This document shows, piece after piece, positions 57,896 to 64,000 of a DNA stretch of 64,000 nucleotides. Origin of the DNA: Paraescarpia echinospica (taxonomy: Eukaryota > Annelida > Polychaeta > Sabellida > Siboglinidae). Where the stretch lies: NCBI GenBank assembly GCA_020002185.1, contig CM034543.1:55101535-55165534 (forward strand), in the 5' to 3' direction. Each line of letters begins with the position of its first letter. Position 1 is the stretch's first letter. A program made the translations under genes and the position numbers. Below the pieces are notes generated by a model. The model made no database searches. It had not been told where the DNA came from and saw only the letters and a list, made by a program, of their open reading frames with translations.

Positions 57896-59544
57896 ATAGT
57901 TCAAGGGGGCAGATTCAGATTATTTAGGACAGTTAGTTGTAACCTCGGAAATGGTAGCTAAGAAAATAAGGGCTATGAAGGATAATAAATCACCTGGAGT
58001 GACGGGATTCCGCCCAAACTACTATTGGAAATTGTAGAACAAATTAGCATACCGCTTGCAACAGTTTTCAATTTGTCATTAGAAGAGGGAGTGGTTCCTT
58101 TAGAATGGAAAGAGGCAAACATTATACCGTTATTTAAAAAAGGTTCGAGAAACAAGTCAGAGAACTATAGACCAGTGAGTTTAACATAAGTGATTTGCAA
58201 ATTATTAGAAAGACTAATTAAAAATCACATGGTGGATTTTCTTGTTAAACATAACTTGATAAACCCATCTCAACATGGGTTTTTAAAAGCGAGGTCATGC
58301 TTAACAAATATGTTATGTTTTTTGGAAGACATCACTAGGTGGGTAGATGAGGGATTACCAGTAGATATCATCTATTTAGATTTTCAAAAAGCTTTCGACA
58401 AAGTACCACATCAAAGATTACTCCTTAAGCTAAAGGCCCATGGCATAGAAAATGGTATAATAAACTGGATAGAAAAATGGCTGAATGACAGAAGACAACG
58501 TGTAGTAGTTGATGGGGAGGCTTCAAACTGGAAATCGGTATTGAGTGGGGTACCACAGGATCAGTACTAGGACCTATATTATTCTTAATATATATCAACG
58601 ATTTGGACGATGATATAACAAGCAAGGTGTTAAAATTTGCGGATGATACAAAAGTGTTTAGAAGGATTAAAAGTGACGGAGACAGACAGCATTTACAAGA
58701 TCATCTTGATAGGTTGATCAAATGGTCTGAAAAGTGGCAAATGCTGTTCAATTTTGGGAAATGTAAATGCCTCCACACAGGTCATTGGAATGAAGAGGTA
58801 AAATATAAAATGGGGGTACTGTTCTAAGTACTACTGTAAAAGAAAAGGACTTGGGGTTAACCATTAGTGCTGATATGAAGGTTTCAGAGCAGTGCGGAAT
58901 TGCAGCGTCAAAGGGAAATCAAATCCTTGGATTAATTAGGCGAAATATAGCGTATAAGAAAAAAGAATTAATAGTACCGTTGTACAAAACAATAGTGAGG
59001 CCTCATTTAGAATATTGTATACAAGCATGGAGGCCATATCGCAAGAAGGACATAGATATGCTAGAAAGAGTACAGAGGAGAGCGACTAAAATTATACCAA
59101 ATCTGAGGGATCTTAGTTACGAAATACGCCTAAAAGAATGTGGTTTAACAACATTAGAGACCAGGAGATTGAGAGGAGATCACATAGAAGTGTTTAAAAT
59201 ATTGAATGGTTATGAAAATATTGATAGAAACATTATTTTCTCAGTTAAGAAAAATAGAAGGACCAGAGGACATAAAGCTACATTAGTAAAGGAGCAGTGT
59301 AGATTAGATATAAGAAAGTTTTCATTCTCACAAAGGACTCTAAATGAATGGAACAGAGTATCTCCTGATTGTGTTGGTGCTAGTAGCGTGAATATGTTTA
59401 AAAATAAAATCGACACATACCTTAAAAAGGCGGGATACATGTAGATAACAAGTATTGGACTCTCGATAAGCCAAAAGGCTTCCTTGTCCACCTGCCATCC
59501 AGAGTAATTTTCTGGATGGCAATCTTGTTAAATCTTGTTAAATC
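57896..59544 (+). mobile_element. CR1-like LINE copy f, 5'-truncated, in satellite
   Basis: 1649 bp with the same ends and lesion. Shares CATAAGTGATTTGCA and TAAAAATCACATGG with copy c near the 5' side, but CTCTAAATGAATGG and GAGTATCTCC with copy b near the 3' side. A lost G in CCACAGGATCAG and another in ATGGGGGTACTG break the RT frame (58190-58570, 58603-58827, 58851-59444). Confidence 0.95.
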
Positions 59545-62500
59545 TAATCCTCTCTAATCGGTAACTGATCGTGGCTGACTGATACACGACGTTCTTTGCT
59601 TCAGATACTGAGTTAATAACTATTTCTCCTCTTTAATCGGTAACTGATAGTGGCTGAAAGATATACGACGTTCCTTGCTTCAAACACTGAGCTAATAACT
59701 ATTTCTCCTCTCTAATCGGTAACTGATTGTGGCTGACAAATATACGACGTTCCTTGCTTCAAAGACTGAGTTAGTAACTATTTCTCCTTTCTAATCGGTA
59801 ACTGATCGTGGTTGACAAATATACGACGTTCCTTGCTTCAAAGATTGAGTTAATAACTTTTTCTCCTCTCTAATTGGATACTGATCGTGGCTGACAGATA
59901 TACGACGTTCCTTGCTTCAAGGACTGAGTTAATAACTATTTCTGCTCTCTAATCGGTAACTGATCGTGGCTGACAGATATGCAACGTTCCTTGCTTCAAA
60001 GATTGAGTTAATAACTATTTCTCCTCTCTAATCGGTAACTGATCCTGGGTGACAGATATACAACGTTCCTTGCTTCAAAGATTGAGATAATAACTATTTC
60101 TCCTCTCTAATCGGTAACTGATCCTAGGGAACATATATACGACGTTCCTTACTTCAAAGATTGAGTTAATAAATATTTCTCCTCTCTAATCGGTAACTGA
60201 TCCTGGGTGACAGATATACAACGTTCCTTTCATCAAAGATTGAGTTAATAACGATTTCTCCTTTCTAATCGGTAACTGATCTTGGGAGATAGATATACGA
60301 CGTTCCTTGCTTCAAATAATGAGTTAATAACTATTTCTCCTCTCTAATCGGTAACTGATCCTAGGGAACATATATACGACGTTCCTTACTTCAAAGATTG
60401 AGTTAATAAATATTTCTCCTCTCTAATCGGTAACTGATCCTGGGTGACAGATATACAACGTTCCTTGATTCAAAGATTGAGATAATAACTATTTCTCCTC
60501 TCTAATCGGTAACTGATCGTGGCTGACAGATATACAACGTTCCTTACTTCAAAGACTGAGTTAATAACTATTTCTCCTCTCTAATCGGTAACTGATCGTG
60601 GTTGACAATTATACGACGTTCCTTGCTTCAAAGACTGAGTTAATAACTACTAATCCTCTCTAATCGGTAACTGATCGTGGCTGACTGATACACGACGTTC
60701 TTTGCTTCAGATACTGAGTTAATAACTATTTCTCCTCTTTAATCGGTAACTGATAGTGGCTGAAAGATATACGACGTTCCCTGCTTCAAAGACTGAGCTA
60801 ATAACTATTTCTCCTCTCTAATCGGTAACTGATTGTGGCTGACAAATATACGGCGTTCCTTGCTTCAAAGACTGAGTTAGTAACTATTTCTCCTTTCTAA
60901 TCGGTAACTGATCGTGATTGACAAATATACGACGTTCCTTGCTTCAAAGACTGAGTTAATAACTTTTTCTTCTCTCTAATTGGAAACTGATCGTGGCTGA
61001 CAGATATACGACGTTCCTTGCTTCAAAGACTGAGTTAATAACTATTTCTCCTCTCTAATCGGTAACTGATCGTGGCTGACAGAAACATGACGTTCCTTGC
61101 TTCAAAGACTAAGTTAATAACTATTTGTCCTCTCTAATCGGTAACTGATCGAGGCTGACATATATACGACGATCCTTGCTTCAAAGACTGAGTTAATAAC
61201 TATTTATCCTCTCTAATCGGTAAATGAACGTGGCTGACAGATATACTACGTTCCTTGATTCAAAGATTGAGATAATAACTATTTCTCCTCTCTAAGCGGT
61301 AACTGATCGTGGCTGACAGATATACAACGTTCCTTACATCAAAGACTGAGTTAATAACTATAAATCCTCTCTAATCGGTAACTGATCGTGGCTGACTGAT
61401 ACACGACGTTCTTTGCTTCAGATACTGAGTTAATAACTATTTATCCTCTTTATTCGGTAAATGATAGTGGTTGAATGATATACGACGTTCCTTGCTTCAA
61501 AGACTGAGCTAATAACTATTTCCCCTCGCTAATCGGTAACTGATCGTGGCTGACAATTATACGACGTTCCTTGCTTCAAAGACTGAGTTAATAACTTTTT
61601 CTCCTCTCTAATTGGAAATTGATCGTGGCTGACATATATACGACGTTCCTTGCTTCAAAGACTGAGTTAATAACTATTTCTCCTCTGTAATCGGTAACTG
61701 ATCGTGGCTGACAGAAACACGACGTTCCTTGCTTCAAAGACTAAGTTAATAACTATTTGTCTTCTCTAATCGGTAACTGATCGTGGCTGACAGATATACG
61801 ACGTTCTTTGATTCAAAGACTGAGCTAATAACTATTTCCCCTCTCTAATCGGTAACTGATCGTGGCTGACAATTATACGACGTTCCTTGCTTCAAAGACT
61901 GAGTTAATAACTTTTTCTCCTCTCTAATTGGAAACTGATCGTGGCTGACAGATATACGACGTTCCTTGCTTCAAAGACTGAGTTAATAAATATTTCTGCT
62001 CTCTAATCGGTAACTGATCGTGGCTGACATATATACGACGTTCCTTGCTTCAAATACTGAGTTAGTAACTATTTCTCCTTTCTAATCGGTTACTGATCGT
62101 GGTTGACAAATATACGACGTTCCTTGCTTCAAAGACTGAGTTAATAACTAGTTCTCCTCTCTAATTGGAAACTGATCGTGGCTGACAGATATACGACGTT
62201 CCTTGCTTCAAAGACTGAGTTAATAACTATTTCTCCTCTCTAATCGGTAACTGATCGTGGCTGACAGAAACATGACGTTCCTTGCTTCAAAGACTAAGTT
62301 AATAACTATTTGTCCTCTCTAAACGGTAACTGATCGAGGCTGACATATATACGACGATCCTTGCTTCAAAGACTGAGTTAATAACTATTTCTCCTCTCTA
62401 ATCGGTAACTGATCGTGGCTGACAGAAACATGACGTTCCTTGCTTCAAAGACTAAGTTAATAACTATTTGTCCTCTCTAATCGGTAACTGATCGAGGCTG

Positions 62501-64000
62501 ACATATATACGACGATCCTTGCTTCAAAGACTGAGTTAATAACTATTTATCCTCTCTAATCGGTAAATGAACGTGGCTGACAGATATACTACGTTCCTTG
62601 ATTCAAAGATTGAGATAATAACTATTTCTCCTCTCTAAGCGGTAACTGATCGTGGCTGACAGATATACAACGTTCCTTACATCAAAGACTGAGTTAATAA
62701 CTATAAATCCTCTCTAATCGGTAACTGATCGTGGCTGACTGATACACGACGTTCTTTGCTTCAGATACTGAGTTAATAACTATTTATCCTCTTTATTCGG
62801 TAACTGATAGTGGCTGAATGATATACGACGTTCCTTGCTTCAAAGACTGAGCTAATAACTATTTCCCCTCGCTAATCGGTAACTGATCGTGGCTGACAAT
62901 TATACGACGTTCCTTGCTTCAAAGACTGAGTTAATAACTTTTTCTCCTCTCTAATTGGAAATTGATCGTGGCTGACAGATATACGACGTTCCTTGCTTCA
63001 AAGACTGAGTTAATAACTATTTCTCCTCTGTAATCGGTAACTGATCGTGGCTGACAGAAACACGACGTTCCTTGCTTCAAAGACTAAGTTAATAACTATT
63101 TGTCTTCTCTAATCGGTAACTGATCGTGGCTGACAGATATACGACGTTCCTTGCTTCAAAGACTGAGTTAATAAATATTTCTGCTCTCTAATCGGTAACT
63201 GATCGTGGCTGACATATATACGACGTTCCTTGCTTCAAATACTGAGTTAGTAACTATTTCTCCTTTCTAATCTGTTACTGATCGTGGTTGACAAATATAC
63301 GACGTTCCTTGCTTCAAAGACTGAGTTAATAACTAGTTCTCCTCTCTAATTGGAAACTGATCGTGGCTGACAGATATACGACGATCCTTGCTTCAAAGGC
63401 TGAGTTAATAACTATTTCTCCTCTCTAATCGGTAACTGATCGTGGCTGACAGAAACATGACGTTCCTTGCTTCAAAAAGAATAAGTTGATAACTACTTGT
63501 CCTCTCTAATCGGTAACTGATCGTGGCTGACAGATATGCGACGATCCTTGCTTCAAAGACTGAGTTAATAACTATTTCTCCTCTCTAATCGGTAACTGAT
63601 CGTGGCTGACAGATACACAACGTTCCTTGATTCAAAGATTGATTTAATAACTAGTAATGCTCTCTAATCGGTAAATGATCGTTGCTGAGTGATACACGAC
63701 GTTCTTTGATTCATATACTGAGTTAATAACTATGTCTCCTCTTTAATCGGTAACTGATAGTGGCTGAAAGATATACGACGTTCCTTGCTTCAAATACTGA
63801 GTTAATAACTTTTTTTCCTCTCTAATTGGATACTGATCGTGGCTGACAGATATACGACGTTCCTTGCTTCAAAGACTGAGCTAATAACTATTTCTCCTCG
63901 CTAAACGGTAACTGATCGTGGCTGACAGATATACAACGTTCCTTGATTCAAAGATTGAGATAATAACTATTTCTCCTCTCTAAGCGGTAACTGATCGTGG
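59545..64000. repeat. 79-bp satellite, block 6 (about 56 units, runs off the window)
   Basis: Uninterrupted by LINEs. At about 60651, 61360, 62705 and 63655 the unit border reads like the LINE target without the LINE (for example AATAACTACTAATCCTCTC at 60642), each followed by the TGACTGATACACGACGTTC-type variant. Distances between them and from copy f are near whole multiples of 79 (14, 9, 17 and 12 units). More variant types occur here than in blocks 1-5 (AGAAACATGACG, ACGACGATCC, GGTAAATGAACG). Confidence 0.96.
60642..60660. other. empty LINE target site in the satellite
   Basis: AATAACTACTAATCCTCTC holds one TAATC, where the occupied sites have AATAACTATTAATC, the LINE, then TAATCCTCTC. 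The unit that follows is the same variant that follows each LINE copy. This is the paralogous unoccupied state and fixes the 5-bp target duplication. Confidence 0.85.

Noticed and set aside
40283..64000. CRISPR-like or coding interpretation of the 79-bp repeats
   Set aside because: Units are contiguous without unique spacers, eukaryotic context, and no consistent frame; this is a satellite.

Overview
The window looks like nuclear DNA of an invertebrate animal, probably a marine bilaterian: GC-richer phase-compatible exons sit in long AT-rich introns with GT/AG borders, with LINEs of at least three kinds, a Ty3/gypsy fragment and many micro- and minisatellites. No bacterial, organellar or RNA gene was recognised. 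I cannot name the phylum from the sequence alone.

From position 1 to about 38.6 kb, almost everything is one gene on the + strand: an AMPA-type ionotropic glutamate receptor (GluA/GRIA class). Thirteen confident coding exons plus one candidate terminal exon were placed by splice sites, phase and homology. They cover the later part of the amino-terminal domain (exons 1-5), the linker and first ligand-binding half S1 (exons 6, 7A, 7B, 8), M1 and the pore loop with a genomic Gln at the Q/R position (exon 8), M3 with SYTANLAAF and the start of S2 (exon 9), the rest of S2 (exons 10, 11), M4 (exon 12) and the cytoplasmic tail (exon 13, candidate exon 14 ending in a PDZ-type TQV). The 5' end of the gene lies outside the window. 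The main biological surprise is exons 7A and 7B: two diverged, phase-0/phase-0 versions of the same S1 ligand-binding exon in tandem, apparently a choice of binding-site halves.

The introns are rich in tandem repeats. Two arrays (introns 3 and 13) appear to be built from copies of the splice donor of the exon just upstream, and the acceptor region of exon 9 is triplicated. Introns also carry LINE remains (introns 5, 7B, 8, 9, 12), candidate non-autonomous DNA elements (introns 9, 10), a 35-copy 39-bp minisatellite and a 305-bp imperfect palindrome with a TGACGTCA box in each arm (intron 13).

From about 40.28 kb to the end lies a 79-bp satellite. A 5'-truncated CR1-like LINE inserted once into it, with a 5-bp target duplication (TAATC), and the satellite-plus-LINE block was then multiplied: five copies share the same 5' truncation, the same 3' junction and the same frameshift, and empty versions of the target site survive further along the array. 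Around 48.1-53.3 kb the array is interrupted by a 1000-N gap, a minus-strand Ty3/gypsy pol fragment, a longer CR1 copy and a stretch of indel-ridden sequence; this part may be misassembled.
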